DNA of 64,000 nt from Paraburkholderia lacunae (GCF_003353175.1 NZ_QHKS01000005.1:1-64000); one strand, 5' to 3'. Positions 26,109-35,254 are shown, numbered from the stretch's first letter. Program-made: numbers and translations. The notes: a model not told the origin generated them from the sequence alone.

Positions 26109-26366
26109 GGCGGTTTCGTTCTCTTTGTGGGCGTCCGATTAAACGACATGCGCGACATGCGTGACATGCGCCACGGGCACGATGGGCACCGGCGCGCTTG
26201 CATCATACAGCCCGCGTCGCACGCCGCGACAGGCGCTGCACGACCATGTGCTTCGGCGTAGATTGACTGGTGATCCACGCGCGAGTGTCGCGCCGCAGCA
26301 TTCAGGCCGTTACCGGGAAACACGTTGCGCAGTCTATTTTGATCGGTTAGATTTCAGTCCAGTTTG

Positions 26367-26384
26367 GTGTAGTGGATACTACAC
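26367..26384. promoter_or_regulatory. Perfect palindromic operator before the N-heterocycle operon
   Basis: GTGTAGT-GGAT-ACTACAC is an exact 7-bp inverted repeat with a 4-base centre. It lies 116 bases before the first structural gene and 259 bases from the TetR start, and is the best candidate binding site for that protein. Confidence 0.6.
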
Positions 26385-26499
26385 GAACGGTGAGTGACCG
26401 CAACATTCAAAAAAGCGGATCATGCGAAAGTCCCTGAAAAAAGGGCTATTCGTCAACCGGGCAGGACCGATTGTAATGTCGTCGTATGGGAACCCCACC

Positions 26500-28107
26500 A
26501 TGACAGAACATACGAAGGTCGATTTCGGTGCGGAGCGCGTCGACGGCGAAACCGCCTCGACGCCGGGTCCCACCGTGCTCGAAAAAGCGGCGCCGCGCAG
26601 TGAGCGGATGGCCTCGAACAAGATCGAATGCAATGCGTGTCCGGTGTTGTGCCAGATATCGGAGGGCCGCACTGGTGCATGCGATCGCTATGCCAATGCG
26701 GACGGCCGGCTGATTCGCGTCGACCCGGTGGTGTTTCTTTCGCGAGCGGCTGCATCGTCCGAAGCGGGCGCAACCAGTACGGATGCCACGGTCGAATTTG
26801 GTGCATCGTCCGAAGCGCATGATTCCGTCGCGGAACAGGCGCTGTTCGTCACCGGTGTCGGCGCATCGTCCACTTATCCCGACTACAAGCCCGCGCCGTT
26901 TATCGTGGCTTCGAAGCTGGACGATGTCGACATGATTACCGTCGTCACCGAGGGCATTTTCAGCTATTGCAGCTTCAAGGTGAAGATCGATACCGACCGC
27001 TTTCTCGGACCGGAGCAATCGAACGTGCGCTGCCAGGGCGAGATCGTCGGCCACGTGACCACCGCGGAGTACGGCTCGCAGATGCTGAGCCTCGGCGGCG
27101 TCCATCATCTGACCGGCGGCAGCAAGAAGGAAGGCCGCGTGACTTGCGACATGATGCTCGCGCTCGGCAACAAGGAAGCGGTGGCGCTGACCATCGACGG
27201 CGGCGCGAGCCTCGTGATTCGCGCGGGGGCGGCGCCGCTTGTCGACGGCGTCGAAGAGCAGCGCATGCGGGTGGGTTGCGGCTCGGCGACCATCGGCATT
27301 TTCGCGAAACAATGGTTCGGTCATGCCGATGAAGTCGTCGTGGTCGACGATCACATCACCGGCGTGCTGACCGAACACCAGGCGGGCCGATGTCTAGGCA
27401 TGACGCGTTCAGGTCTGAAGATTCGCGGGCGCAAATCGACGCCGGGCCGCTATTTCCAGGTGGCGAATCCCGGCACCGGCTGGGGCGGCACCGACATTCA
27501 GGACCCGCTGGCGATCGTCGAGGGCTTCGACCCGGCGGTGGCCAAACCCGGCATGCGCCTGCTGATGGTGTCGACCACCGGTGAACATGCGCAGTGGTAC
27601 GAACTCGATCGCGATCTGGTGCCGCGCGTGGCGCCCATGCCCGACGCGGTGCGCCGCACGGTCGATCGGATCGGCGAGAATTGCGAGCCGTCGCTCGCGA
27701 CGGTGCTGTTTCTCGGCGGCGCGGGCGGCAGTCTGCGAGCGGGGGCGACGGAGAATCCGGTGCTGCTGACGCGCGCGATCAAGCGCAAACTCGTGAACGT
27801 GACCTGCGGCGGCGCGCCGGCCTATGTGTGGCCGGGCGGCGGCATCACGGTCATGGTCGATGTTTCGCGTATGCCCGATCGGTCGTTCGGCACTGTGCCG
27901 ACGCCCGCGATCGTTGCGCCGATCGAATTCACCATGACGTACGACGCGTATCGCGACCTCGGCGGCCATCTCGACGCGGTGCGTTCGCTGGCGAGCGTGC
28001 TGGCAAACGGACCGGACCACACGGAAGGTGCGCCGCTCGCGCGCCGCACGTTGCCGCGCAATCCCGACAACCCGTGGCCGCCCGCCATGCCGCCGATGCC
28101 CGGATGA
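26500..28107 (+). CDS. 6-hydroxynicotinate reductase-like iron-sulfur protein
   Basis: A 535-residue protein. Near the N-terminus the cysteines C44, C47, C51 and C61 (IECNACPVLCQISEGRTGAC) form a likely [4Fe-4S] site. The rest is rich in Gly loops (VTEGIFSYCSFKVKID, VGCGSATIGIFAKQW, PGTGWGGTDIQDPL). It resembles the protein family named for 6-hydroxynicotinate reductase of Eubacterium barkeri, which reduces 6-hydroxynicotinate to the tetrahydro-oxo compound. AGATENPVLLTRAI near residue 417 looks like an FMN-attachment motif. The enamidase-like gene in the same operon supports the role. ATG 26500 is chosen over 26422 on length and a GGGAA upstream; the N-terminus is uncertain. Confidence 0.75.
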   Translation: MTEHTKVDFGAERVDGETASTPGPTVLEKAAPRSERMASNKIECNACPVLCQISEGRTGACDRYANADGRLIRVDPVVFLSRAAASSEAGATSTDATVEFGASSEAHDSVAEQALFVTGVGASSTYPDYKPAPFIVASKLDDVDMITVVTEGIFSYCSFKVKIDTDRFLGPEQSNVRCQGEIVGHVTTAEYGSQMLSLGGVHHLTGGSKKEGRVTCDMMLALGNKEAVALTIDGGASLVIRAGAAPLVDGVEEQRMRVGCGSATIGIFAKQWFGHADEVVVVDDHITGVLTEHQAGRCLGMTRSGLKIRGRKSTPGRYFQVANPGTGWGGTDIQDPLAIVEGFDPAVAKPGMRLLMVSTTGEHAQWYELDRDLVPRVAPMPDAVRRTVDRIGENCEPSLATVLFLGGAGGSLRAGATENPVLLTRAIKRKLVNVTCGGAPAYVWPGGGITVMVDVSRMPDRSFGTVPTPAIVAPIEFTMTYDAYRDLGGHLDAVRSLASVLANGPDHTEGAPLARRTLPRNPDNPWPPAMPPMPG

Positions 28108-28121
28108 TGGGGATGGGGACG

Positions 28122-29072
28122 ATGAGCGCAACCCGCACTCGACTCGACGCGGCACGCTGGCATTGGCAGCATGGCCCGATCGATCTGATTCTCGGCGCCG
28201 ACGGCGAACCCTCGGCGGTGCAGGCCGCGTATGAGGCCTGCTGGACGCGTTTTGTCGGCGTGTTGCCCGAGTTGGTCGGCGAACTCGAGCTGCTTCGGCA
28301 AGCACTGCCGAGCCAGGCCGCCGGCAGCGAATGCGGGTTGAAAGGCGAAGTGGCCCGCCGCATGTGGCGCGCGTGTTTTCCGCACCGCGCCCGCTATATC
28401 ACGCCGATGGCGGCTGTGGCGGGTAGCGTCGCCGATGAACTGATCGCGGCGTTCGCGCGGCCTGGCGTCGCGCGCGCGTTCATCAACAATGGTGGCGATA
28501 TCGCGTTGCATTTGACCGAAGGACAGCAGTATCGCGTCGGCGTATTTGCCGACCTCGCCGACCTCGCCGAACGTTCAGGCGCAAGGCTGACGGGCGAGCA
28601 GGCGCTCGACGCCAACCTGACGCTCGAGCCCGGCTTGCCGATCCGCGGTATCGCCACGAGCGGCTGGCGTGGCCGCAGCTTCAGCCTCGGTATCGCCGAC
28701 AGCGTGACCGTGCTCGCCTGCAACGCCGCCACGGCCGACGCCGCTGCGACGATGATCGCCAACGCCGTCGATTGCGATTACGCGGGCATCGTGCGCCGTC
28801 CGGCGTCGTCGTTGAAGGACGATAGCGATCTCGGCAACATGCCGGTAACGGTCGAGGTGCCACGCTTGCCGCCGCCGCTGATCGATCTCGCGCTGACCCG
28901 TGGCGCCGAGGCGGCGCAGCGCCTGCACGAACGAGGCTTGATTGAAAGCGCCGCGCTGTTCCTGCAAGGGCGGGTGCGTGTCGTCGGCATGACTCGGCAA
29001 GGCGATGCGCTTCTGACGCATCGTGCCCAACCACCAACGGAGGCTCCGTGTTCGAAATACGCCGCGTGCTGA
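28122..29072 (+). CDS. UPF0280 family (ApbE-like fold) protein
   Basis: A 316-residue protein of the UPF0280 family, structurally related to ApbE flavin transferases. AAVAGSVADELIAAF, ARAFINNGGDIALHL and GIATSGWRGRSFSLGIADSVTVLA are characteristic; the last resembles the ApbE metal/FMN region. It overlaps or abuts the reductase-like gene: an in-frame ATG at 28104 would overlap its stop, while the ATG at 28122 has GGGGA upstream. A role in flavin attachment to the partner reductase is inferred from fold and pairing. Confidence 0.75.
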   Translation: MSATRTRLDAARWHWQHGPIDLILGADGEPSAVQAAYEACWTRFVGVLPELVGELELLRQALPSQAAGSECGLKGEVARRMWRACFPHRARYITPMAAVAGSVADELIAAFARPGVARAFINNGGDIALHLTEGQQYRVGVFADLADLAERSGARLTGEQALDANLTLEPGLPIRGIATSGWRGRSFSLGIADSVTVLACNAATADAAATMIANAVDCDYAGIVRRPASSLKDDSDLGNMPVTVEVPRLPPPLIDLALTRGAEAAQRLHERGLIESAALFLQGRVRVVGMTRQGDALLTHRAQPPTEAPCSKYAAC

Positions 29073-29638
29073 CGCACGTCGAAGACATCTTTCACGAGTT
29101 CGGCCCCGCGCCCGCGCAGCCGTTGCGTCGCGGCGCGATTGCCGCGGTGATGACGAACCCGTTCGCCGGACGCTACGAAGCCCACATCGAACCCGCGATG
29201 GAAGCGCTCAAGCCGATCGGCTTCGATATGGCGCAGCGGCTGCTTGCGGCGATGGCCGTGCCGCACGCGTCGATCGAGAGCTATGGCAAAGGCGCGATCG
29301 TCGGCTCGCGCGGCGAGCTCGAACACGGCGCGCTATGGCATGTGCCCGGCGGCTATGCGATGCGTGAGCTGCTGGAGAAAAACGGCGTACCTACCAATGC
29401 GATCGTGCCGTCCACCAAGAAAGTCGGCGCGCCTTCCACCGCGCTCGACGTGCCGCTCACGCACGTCAACGCGAGCTACGTGCGCAGCCATTTCGATGCG
29501 ATCGAAGTGCGCGTGCCTGGCGCGCCGGCCGCGGATGAGCTGGTGGTTATCCTCGTGATGAGCACCGGGCAGCGCGTGCATGCGCGCGTCGGCGGTCTTG
29601 CGAAAGAGGCGATTGTCGGCAAGGACGGCTTGCGCTGA
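29048..29638 (+). CDS. AA_synth (PF06684) family protein, copy 1
   Basis: A 196-residue protein of the family called amino-acid synthesis, reported to have a chorismate-mutase-like fold. The core is VMTNPFAGRYEAHIEPAMEA, HASIESYGKGAIVGSRGELE and ALDVPLTHVNASYVRSHFDA. It starts at GTG 29048 behind GGAGG, overlapping the previous gene by 25 bases. The reaction is unknown. It could act in ring opening or later steps of the N-heterocycle pathway. Confidence 0.8.
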   Translation: MFEIRRVLTHVEDIFHEFGPAPAQPLRRGAIAAVMTNPFAGRYEAHIEPAMEALKPIGFDMAQRLLAAMAVPHASIESYGKGAIVGSRGELEHGALWHVPGGYAMRELLEKNGVPTNAIVPSTKKVGAPSTALDVPLTHVNASYVRSHFDAIEVRVPGAPAADELVVILVMSTGQRVHARVGGLAKEAIVGKDGLR

Positions 29639-29748
29639 GTGCTTGCTGAACGCCTGCTGAACGACGAACCGGATATAAGCAACGAACATAGGCAACGAAC
29701 ACAAGCAGCGGATAGACGCAACGCGAGCACCCAAATACGGAGAGCGAA

Positions 29749-30333
29749 ATGGCAATCAAGCTTCGCAAGCTGGTCGTGCAGGTCGATGAAACACGCATTG
29801 AAATGGGGCAGACCGTCAACCCGCCGGCACGCCGTGCGGTGGCGATCGCGGTCATCGAGAATCCGTACGCGGGCCGCTACGAGGCCAGGCTCGACGCGCT
29901 GATCGAAGCCGGCGAGGAACTGGGCGGCCTGCTCGGCAACAAGTGCGTCGAAGCGCTCGGCATCAAGCCGTCCGAAGCGCAGAGCTATGGCAAGGCGGCG
30001 ATCGTCGGCGAGGCGGGCGAACTCGAACACGCGGCGGCGATCCTGCATCCGAAGCTCGGCGCGCCGCTGCGGGTGGCGGTCGAGAAGGGGGCGGCGCTGG
30101 TGCCGTCGGCGAAAAAAATGGGCACGCTCGGCACCGCGATCGACGTGCCGCTCGGCCACAAGGACGCCGCCTTCGTGCGCAGCCATTTCGATGCGATCGA
30201 GGCGCGCGTGGCGGATGCGCCGCGCGCCGGCGAAATCGTCGTGGCGGTCGCGGTAACGGCGTCGGGAAGGCCGCTGCCGCGCATCGGCGGCTTGCAGGTC
30301 AGTGAGATCAAGGGCGAAGACGGTTTGCGTTGA
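29749..30333 (+). CDS. AA_synth (PF06684) family protein, copy 2
   Basis: A 194-residue paralogue of the preceding protein with the same blocks (VIENPYAGRYEARLDALIEA, AQSYGKAAIVGEAGELEHAA, AIDVPLGHKDAAFVRSHFDA). The two are clearly diverged, so they are probably subunits of one complex or do different steps. It follows a 110-base gap and has GGAGA before ATG. A hairpin lies just downstream. Confidence 0.8.
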   Translation: MAIKLRKLVVQVDETRIEMGQTVNPPARRAVAIAVIENPYAGRYEARLDALIEAGEELGGLLGNKCVEALGIKPSEAQSYGKAAIVGEAGELEHAAAILHPKLGAPLRVAVEKGAALVPSAKKMGTLGTAIDVPLGHKDAAFVRSHFDAIEARVADAPRAGEIVVAVAVTASGRPLPRIGGLQVSEIKGEDGLR

Positions 30334-30348
30334 GTTATTGTGCTGGCT

Positions 30349-30370
30349 CCCGAAGGGGACTTCCTTCGGG
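30349..30370 (+). terminator. Hairpin between AA_synth copy 2 and the transporter genes
   Basis: CCCGAAGG (30349-30356) and CCTTCGGG (30363-30370) form an 8-bp stem with a 6-base loop. No U-run follows. It may act as a partial terminator or mRNA stabiliser that lowers transporter expression relative to the enzymes. Confidence 0.4.
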
Positions 30371-30497
30371 GCGTATTGTCTTGCCGTTGACGCGTGCGTG
30401 CGGGGTGCCGCACGCGTTGCAACGTCTGCTGTCCGTTCGTCGCGTGTCGAGCGCGCTTTAGACGCGATGGTCGAATAGCAAGCTGCCGAGGGTCACG

Positions 30498-32432
30498 ATG
30501 CTTTCGAATTTGCTGGTACAGCTGGTCAACGGACTCGCCGACGCGTCGACGCTGTTTCTGGTCGCCGCCGGCTTGTCGCTGATCTTCGGCGTGACGCGCA
30601 TCGTCAACTTTGCGCACGGCTCGTTCTATATGTTCGGCATCTATGTCGCGTATAGCATGGCGAGCCGTTTCGGCCATACCGTGGGCGGATTCTGGTTGTC
30701 GGTGCTGGCGGCGGCGCTGGTCGTCGCGGTGCTCGGCGCGCTGGTCGAAATGATCGTGTTGAGGCGTATTTATCAGGCGCCCGAGCTGTTTCACCTGCTG
30801 GCGACGTTCGCGCTCGTGCTGATCTTTCGCGACGCCGCCTTGTGGCTGTGGGGCCCGGAAGACCTGTTCGGCCCGCGCGCGCCGCATCTGGCGGGCGCGG
30901 TCGATTTCCTCGGCCATCCGCTGCCCACGTACGATATCGCGCTGATCGTGATCGGGCCGGTGGTGTTGCTGCTGCTGTGGTACGCGTTGACGCGCACGCG
31001 CTGGGGCACGCTGGTGCGCGCGGCGACGCAGGATCGCGAGATGCTCGGCGCGCTCGGCATCAACCAGGCGTGGCTGTTCACCGGCGTGTTTTTCGTCGGT
31101 GCGTTCCTCGCCGGGTTGGGCGGCGCGCTGCAAGGGCCGCGGATGTCGGCGAATCTGTCGCTGGATCTGGAGACGATCGGCAACGCGTTTGTCGTGGTGG
31201 TGGTCGGCGGGATGGGGTCGATCCCGGGTGCGTTTATCGCCGCGTTGCTGATCGCGGAGATCAAGGCGCTGTGCATCGGCATCGGACATGTCACGGTGTT
31301 CGGTATCGATCTGTCGTTGAGCCGCTTTACGCTGGTCGCCGAGTTTGTCGTGATGGCGGTGGTGCTGGTGGTGCGGCCCTGGGGCCTGCTTGGCCGGGCG
31401 AGCGCGGCGGTGCGGGGCATGGCGGCGCCGGAAGCGTCATTGCGGCGGGCCGGCAAGCGTCTGAAGTGGCTGGCGGGGCTCGCGTTGATGGTGCTCGTAT
31501 TGGCGCCGCTCGCGGCGAACGCGTTTCCCTACTTGCCCGTCCTGCTCGTTGAAATCCTGATCGCCGTGCTGTTTGCAACGAGTCTGCATTTCATCATGGG
31601 GCCGGGCGGCATGCATTCGTTCGGCCATGCCGCTTACTTCGGCCTCGGCGCCTACGGCGCGGCGCTGTTCCTCAAAGTCCTGAATCTGCCGATGGAAGCC
31701 GCGCTGCTGCTCGGCCCTTTGCTCGCGGTGGCCGGCGCGCTGGTATTCGGCTGGTTTTGCGTGCGCCTGTCCGGCGTCTACCTCGCGATGCTCACGCTCG
31801 CGTTCGCGCAGATCGTCTGGTCGGTGGTGTTCCAGTGGGACGACGTGACGGGCGGCAGCAACGGCATTCTCGGGTTGTGGCCGTCGAGCTGGCTGGGCTC
31901 GCCGGTGGCTTATTACTACGTGACGCTGGCCTGCGCGGTGCTCGGCGTGTGGCTGTTGCGCAAGATGCTGTTCTCGCCGCTGGGCTATGCGATGCGGGCG
32001 TCGCGCGATTCGGTGTTGCGCGCGGAAGCGATCGGCATCGACGTGAAACGCGTGCAATGGGCAGCGTTCGTGATCGCCTCGCTCTTTTGCGGGCTCGCGG
32101 GATCGCTGTATGCGTTCTCCAAGGGCACCATTTCGCCGGAAGTCATCAGCGTCAGCCGCTCCGTCGACGGCCTCGTGATGGTGCTGCTCGGCGGCTTGCA
32201 GACGCTGACAGGGCCGCTTGTCGGCGCAGCGGTGTTCACATGGTTGCAGGACACGGTCGCGCGGCAGACCGATTACTGGCAGGCGCTGCTCGGCCTCGCG
32301 ATTCTGCTGCTGGTGATCGCGTTTCCGCAGGGGATTGTCGGCTTCGTGCGCGAGCGTTTTGGCGACGACACCGCCTCGGAAGACAGCATCAACTCGCCGC
32401 CGCGGGCAGCCGCGGTCAAGGAGGGGCTATGA
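30498..32432 (+). CDS. Fused LivH-LivM branched-chain-type ABC permease
   Basis: A 644-residue membrane protein. Residues 1-300 form a LivH-type permease (GLSLIFGVTRIVNFAHGSFYM, GFWLSVLAAALVV, VVGGMGSIPGAFIAALLIAE). Residues about 335-620 form a LivM-type permease (LHFIMGPGGMHSFGHAAYFGLGAYGAALFLKV, GLQTLTGPLVGA). These are normally two polypeptides. A short charged linker (RGMAAPEASLRRAGKRLK) joins them. It starts at ATG 30498 behind GAGGG. Together with the next two ATPases and the binding protein at 39555 it forms a complete importer. Confidence 0.92.
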   Translation: MLSNLLVQLVNGLADASTLFLVAAGLSLIFGVTRIVNFAHGSFYMFGIYVAYSMASRFGHTVGGFWLSVLAAALVVAVLGALVEMIVLRRIYQAPELFHLLATFALVLIFRDAALWLWGPEDLFGPRAPHLAGAVDFLGHPLPTYDIALIVIGPVVLLLLWYALTRTRWGTLVRAATQDREMLGALGINQAWLFTGVFFVGAFLAGLGGALQGPRMSANLSLDLETIGNAFVVVVVGGMGSIPGAFIAALLIAEIKALCIGIGHVTVFGIDLSLSRFTLVAEFVVMAVVLVVRPWGLLGRASAAVRGMAAPEASLRRAGKRLKWLAGLALMVLVLAPLAANAFPYLPVLLVEILIAVLFATSLHFIMGPGGMHSFGHAAYFGLGAYGAALFLKVLNLPMEAALLLGPLLAVAGALVFGWFCVRLSGVYLAMLTLAFAQIVWSVVFQWDDVTGGSNGILGLWPSSWLGSPVAYYYVTLACAVLGVWLLRKMLFSPLGYAMRASRDSVLRAEAIGIDVKRVQWAAFVIASLFCGLAGSLYAFSKGTISPEVISVSRSVDGLVMVLLGGLQTLTGPLVGAAVFTWLQDTVARQTDYWQALLGLAILLLVIAFPQGIVGFVRERFGDDTASEDSINSPPRAAAVKEGL

Positions 32433-33241
32433 GCTTGCTGCGGGTCTGCGGCCTGTCCAAATCGTTCGGCGGCCTGAAGGCGGTCGACGACGTTTCCTTC
32501 GATCTCGAAGCCGGTCAGCTGCTCGCTCTGCTCGGCCCGAACGGCGCGGGCAAGTCGACCTGCTTCAACATGGTCAACGGCCAGTTGCAACCGTCGTCCG
32601 GCTCGATCCGGCTCGACGATCACGAACTGGTCGGCATGCGTGCGCGCGATATCTGGCGGCTGGGCGTGGGCCGCACGTTCCAGATCGCCGCGACCTTCAA
32701 CTCGATGACCGTGCTGGAAAACGTGCAGATGGCGCTGGTATCGCGTGAACGCAAGCTATTCGGCCTGTGGAAATCCGCAGGCTCGCGCTATGCCGACGAA
32801 GCTTTCGCGTTGCTCGAACAGGTCGGCATGGCCGCCGACGCGCATCGCGCTTGCGGCGTGCTCGCTTATGGCGACGTCAAGCGCGTCGAACTTGCCATCG
32901 CGCTGGCCAACCGCCCGAAGCTGCTGCTGATGGACGAGCCCACCGCCGGCATGGCGCCGAAGGAGCGCAACGATCTGATGGCATTGACCAAACGTCTCGT
33001 CACCGAACACCGGATCGGCGTGCTGTTCACTGAACACAGCATGGACGTCGTATTCGCGTACGCCGATCGCCTGATCGTGCTCGCGCGCGGCAAGCTGATC
33101 GCCGAAGGGGATGCGGAAACGATCCGCAATGACACGCGCGTGCAGGAGGTCTATTTCGGCACGGGCAAAACTTTCCGGCCACACGCGCCGCTGCAGGAAA
33201 TCGCGAGCGGCCAGCCGGCGCCAGGAGGCGCGCTGCAATGA
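32429..33241 (+). CDS. ABC ATPase, LivG type
   Basis: A 270-residue ATPase. Walker A is GPNGAGKST, the Q-loop is GRTFQIAATF, and Walker B is LLLMDEPTAG. The signature region reads LAYGDVKRVELA, where the canonical LSGGQ is replaced by LAYGD; LSYG-type variants are normal in LivG proteins. Start and stop overlap both neighbours as ATGA, so translation is coupled. Confidence 0.93.
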   Translation: MSLLRVCGLSKSFGGLKAVDDVSFDLEAGQLLALLGPNGAGKSTCFNMVNGQLQPSSGSIRLDDHELVGMRARDIWRLGVGRTFQIAATFNSMTVLENVQMALVSRERKLFGLWKSAGSRYADEAFALLEQVGMAADAHRACGVLAYGDVKRVELAIALANRPKLLLMDEPTAGMAPKERNDLMALTKRLVTEHRIGVLFTEHSMDVVFAYADRLIVLARGKLIAEGDAETIRNDTRVQEVYFGTGKTFRPHAPLQEIASGQPAPGGALQ

Positions 33242-33951
33242 GCGAGCCGATGCTGAAAGTCTCCGGCCTCAACGCGTTTTATGGCCGCGCGCATATCCTG
33301 TTCGACGTCGGCCTCGAAGTCGGCCGTGGCGAAGTGGTGGCGCTGATGGGCCGCAACGGCGCCGGCAAATCGACGACGATGAAAGCGGTCATGGGTTTGC
33401 TGCCGCGCCGTCAGGGTGAAGTGCGTTTTCGCGGGCAGAACATCACGACGCTGCCGCCGTATCGCATCGCGCGGATGGGCATGGGCTTCGTACCGGAAGA
33501 CCGCCGCGTGTTTGCCGATCTGACCGTGATGGAGAACCTCGACACGGGCCGTCAGCCGCCGCGCGAAGGCGCGCCGCAATGGACGCCGGAAAAACTGTTT
33601 CGCCTCTTTCCGAACCTCGGCGAAATGCCGAAACGTCCAGGCGGCCAGATGAGCGGCGGCGAACAGCAGATGCTGACCGTGTCGCGCACGCTGATGGGCA
33701 ATCCCTATCTGGTGCTGCTCGACGAACCTTCCGAGGGCGTGGCGCCCGTGATCGTCGAGCAGATGGCGAACATGATTCTCGAACTCAAGCGCGAAGGGCT
33801 GTCGATTCTGTTGTCCGAACAGAACCTGCACTTCGCCGAACTGGTCAGCGACCGCGCGTATGTGCTCGAAAAAGGGCAGATCCGTTTTAGCGGCACGATC
33901 GGCGAACTCGCAAAGAACGAAACAGTCAGGCGCGCTTATCTGAGCGTGTGA
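33238..33951 (+). CDS. ABC ATPase, LivF type
   Basis: A 237-residue ATPase. Walker A is GRNGAGKST, the signature is MSGGEQQM, and Walker B is VLLDEPSEG. LivF hallmarks such as GMGFVPEDRRVFADLTVMENL are present. It pairs with the LivG-type protein. Confidence 0.94.
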   Translation: MSEPMLKVSGLNAFYGRAHILFDVGLEVGRGEVVALMGRNGAGKSTTMKAVMGLLPRRQGEVRFRGQNITTLPPYRIARMGMGFVPEDRRVFADLTVMENLDTGRQPPREGAPQWTPEKLFRLFPNLGEMPKRPGGQMSGGEQQMLTVSRTLMGNPYLVLLDEPSEGVAPVIVEQMANMILELKREGLSILLSEQNLHFAELVSDRAYVLEKGQIRFSGTIGELAKNETVRRAYLSV

Positions 33952-34023
33952 TTCCATCGGCGGCGAGGCGTGCTCGGTACGCATGCGTGCGGCGCGGGAC
34001 AGTGGTTGCGACAGGAGAAGCAG

Positions 34024-35223
34024 ATGGCAGCAGAGACGTTGACAGGCTTGTCGGGCAAGGTCGCGGTAACGAACATCGGCTTGCTGTTGTCCGGCGACAT
34101 CGATCGGCCGATTCTCGACGCCGACACGCTGGTGATCGACGACGGCGTGATCGTCGCGCTCGGCATGAAGAAGGATTGCGACCTCGAAGGCGCGCGCACT
34201 ACCGTCGATTGCAAAGGCACCACCGTGGCGCCCGGCCTGATCGATTCGCACGTGCATCCGGTGTTCGGCGACTGGACGCCGCGCCAGAATCAGATGGGCT
34301 GGATCGAGTCGAATCTGAACGGCGGCGTCACCACGATGATCTCGGCCGGCGAGGTGCATTTGCCCGGCCGCCCGAAAGACGTGCTCGGCGTGAAAGCGCT
34401 CGCGATCACCGCGCAACGCTCGTTCGAAGGGATGCGCGGCGCGGGCGTCGGCGGCGGTGTGAAGGTGATGGCCGGCGCGCCGGTGATCGAGAAGGGCATG
34501 GTCGAGGAAGACTTCAAGGAGCTGTCTGAAGCAGGCGTGAAGCTGCTTGGCGAAGTCGGTCTCGGCAGCGTGAAGGGCGGCGAGGAAGCGGCGCAGATGG
34601 TCGCGTGGGCGCGCAAGTATGGGATTCAAAGCACGATTCATACGGGCGGTCCGTCGATTCCGGGCTCGGGGCTGATCGACCGGGATGTGGTGCTCGCCGC
34701 GGATGCCGACGTGATCGGCCACATCAACGGCGGCCATACGTCGCTGTCGTACCGGCATGTATGCGATCTGTGCGAGCAGTCGAGCCGCGCGCTGGAGATC
34801 GTTCACAACGGCAACGAGCGGATCGCGTTGCTCACCGCGCGTCACGCGGTCGAATTGAAGTGTCCGCATCGGATCATTCTCGGCACCGACAGCCCCGCGG
34901 GTTCCGGCGTACAACCGCTCGGCATTCTGCGGATGATCGCGTTGATCGCGAGCCTCGCCGATGTACCCGCTGAAATCGCCTTCTGCTTCGCGACCGGCAA
35001 TACGGCGCGGCAACGCAATCTGCGTCAGGGCCTGATCGAGGTGGGCCGTCCCGCCGACCTGGTATTCATGGACCGCGCGCAGCATACGGCCGCCGATACG
35101 CTGCTCGAAAGCGTGCAGCTCGGCGATATTCCGGGCGTCGGCATGGTGATGATCGACGGTCTGATTCGCTGCCGCCGCAGCCGCAATACACCGCCGGCGA
35201 CCGAAGTGCCGGAGGTGATCTGA
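34024..35223 (+). CDS. Enamidase-like metal-dependent amidohydrolase
   Basis: A 399-residue amidohydrolase. Metal ligands are H76 and H78 (DSHVHP), E177 (LLGEVGLGSV, bridging Glu in place of carboxylated Lys), H206 (IHTGGPSIPG), H233 (GHINGG) and D289 (GTDSPAG). The overall run of motifs (GGVTTMISAGEVHLPGRPKD, RNTPPA at the end) closely resembles enamidase of Eubacterium barkeri. That enzyme opens tetrahydro-6-oxonicotinate to 2-formylglutarate and ammonia. ATG 34024 follows AGGAG. Together with the reductase-like and Mo-hydroxylase genes it strongly suggests a reduced N-ring substrate. Confidence 0.85.
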   Translation: MAAETLTGLSGKVAVTNIGLLLSGDIDRPILDADTLVIDDGVIVALGMKKDCDLEGARTTVDCKGTTVAPGLIDSHVHPVFGDWTPRQNQMGWIESNLNGGVTTMISAGEVHLPGRPKDVLGVKALAITAQRSFEGMRGAGVGGGVKVMAGAPVIEKGMVEEDFKELSEAGVKLLGEVGLGSVKGGEEAAQMVAWARKYGIQSTIHTGGPSIPGSGLIDRDVVLAADADVIGHINGGHTSLSYRHVCDLCEQSSRALEIVHNGNERIALLTARHAVELKCPHRIILGTDSPAGSGVQPLGILRMIALIASLADVPAEIAFCFATGNTARQRNLRQGLIEVGRPADLVFMDRAQHTAADTLLESVQLGDIPGVGMVMIDGLIRCRRSRNTPPATEVPEVI

Positions 35224-35254
35224 GCGCGCGGCGCGCACTGTGAGTGGCACTTTC

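Noticed and set aside
26167..26384. A second regulator gene or small ORF between the TetR gene and the reductase
   Set aside because: Only short frames without ribosome sites. The region is better explained as regulatory DNA with repeats and an operator.
30349..30370. Hairpin as a riboswitch for the transporter genes
   Set aside because: It is a simple 8-bp stem without conserved riboswitch elements.
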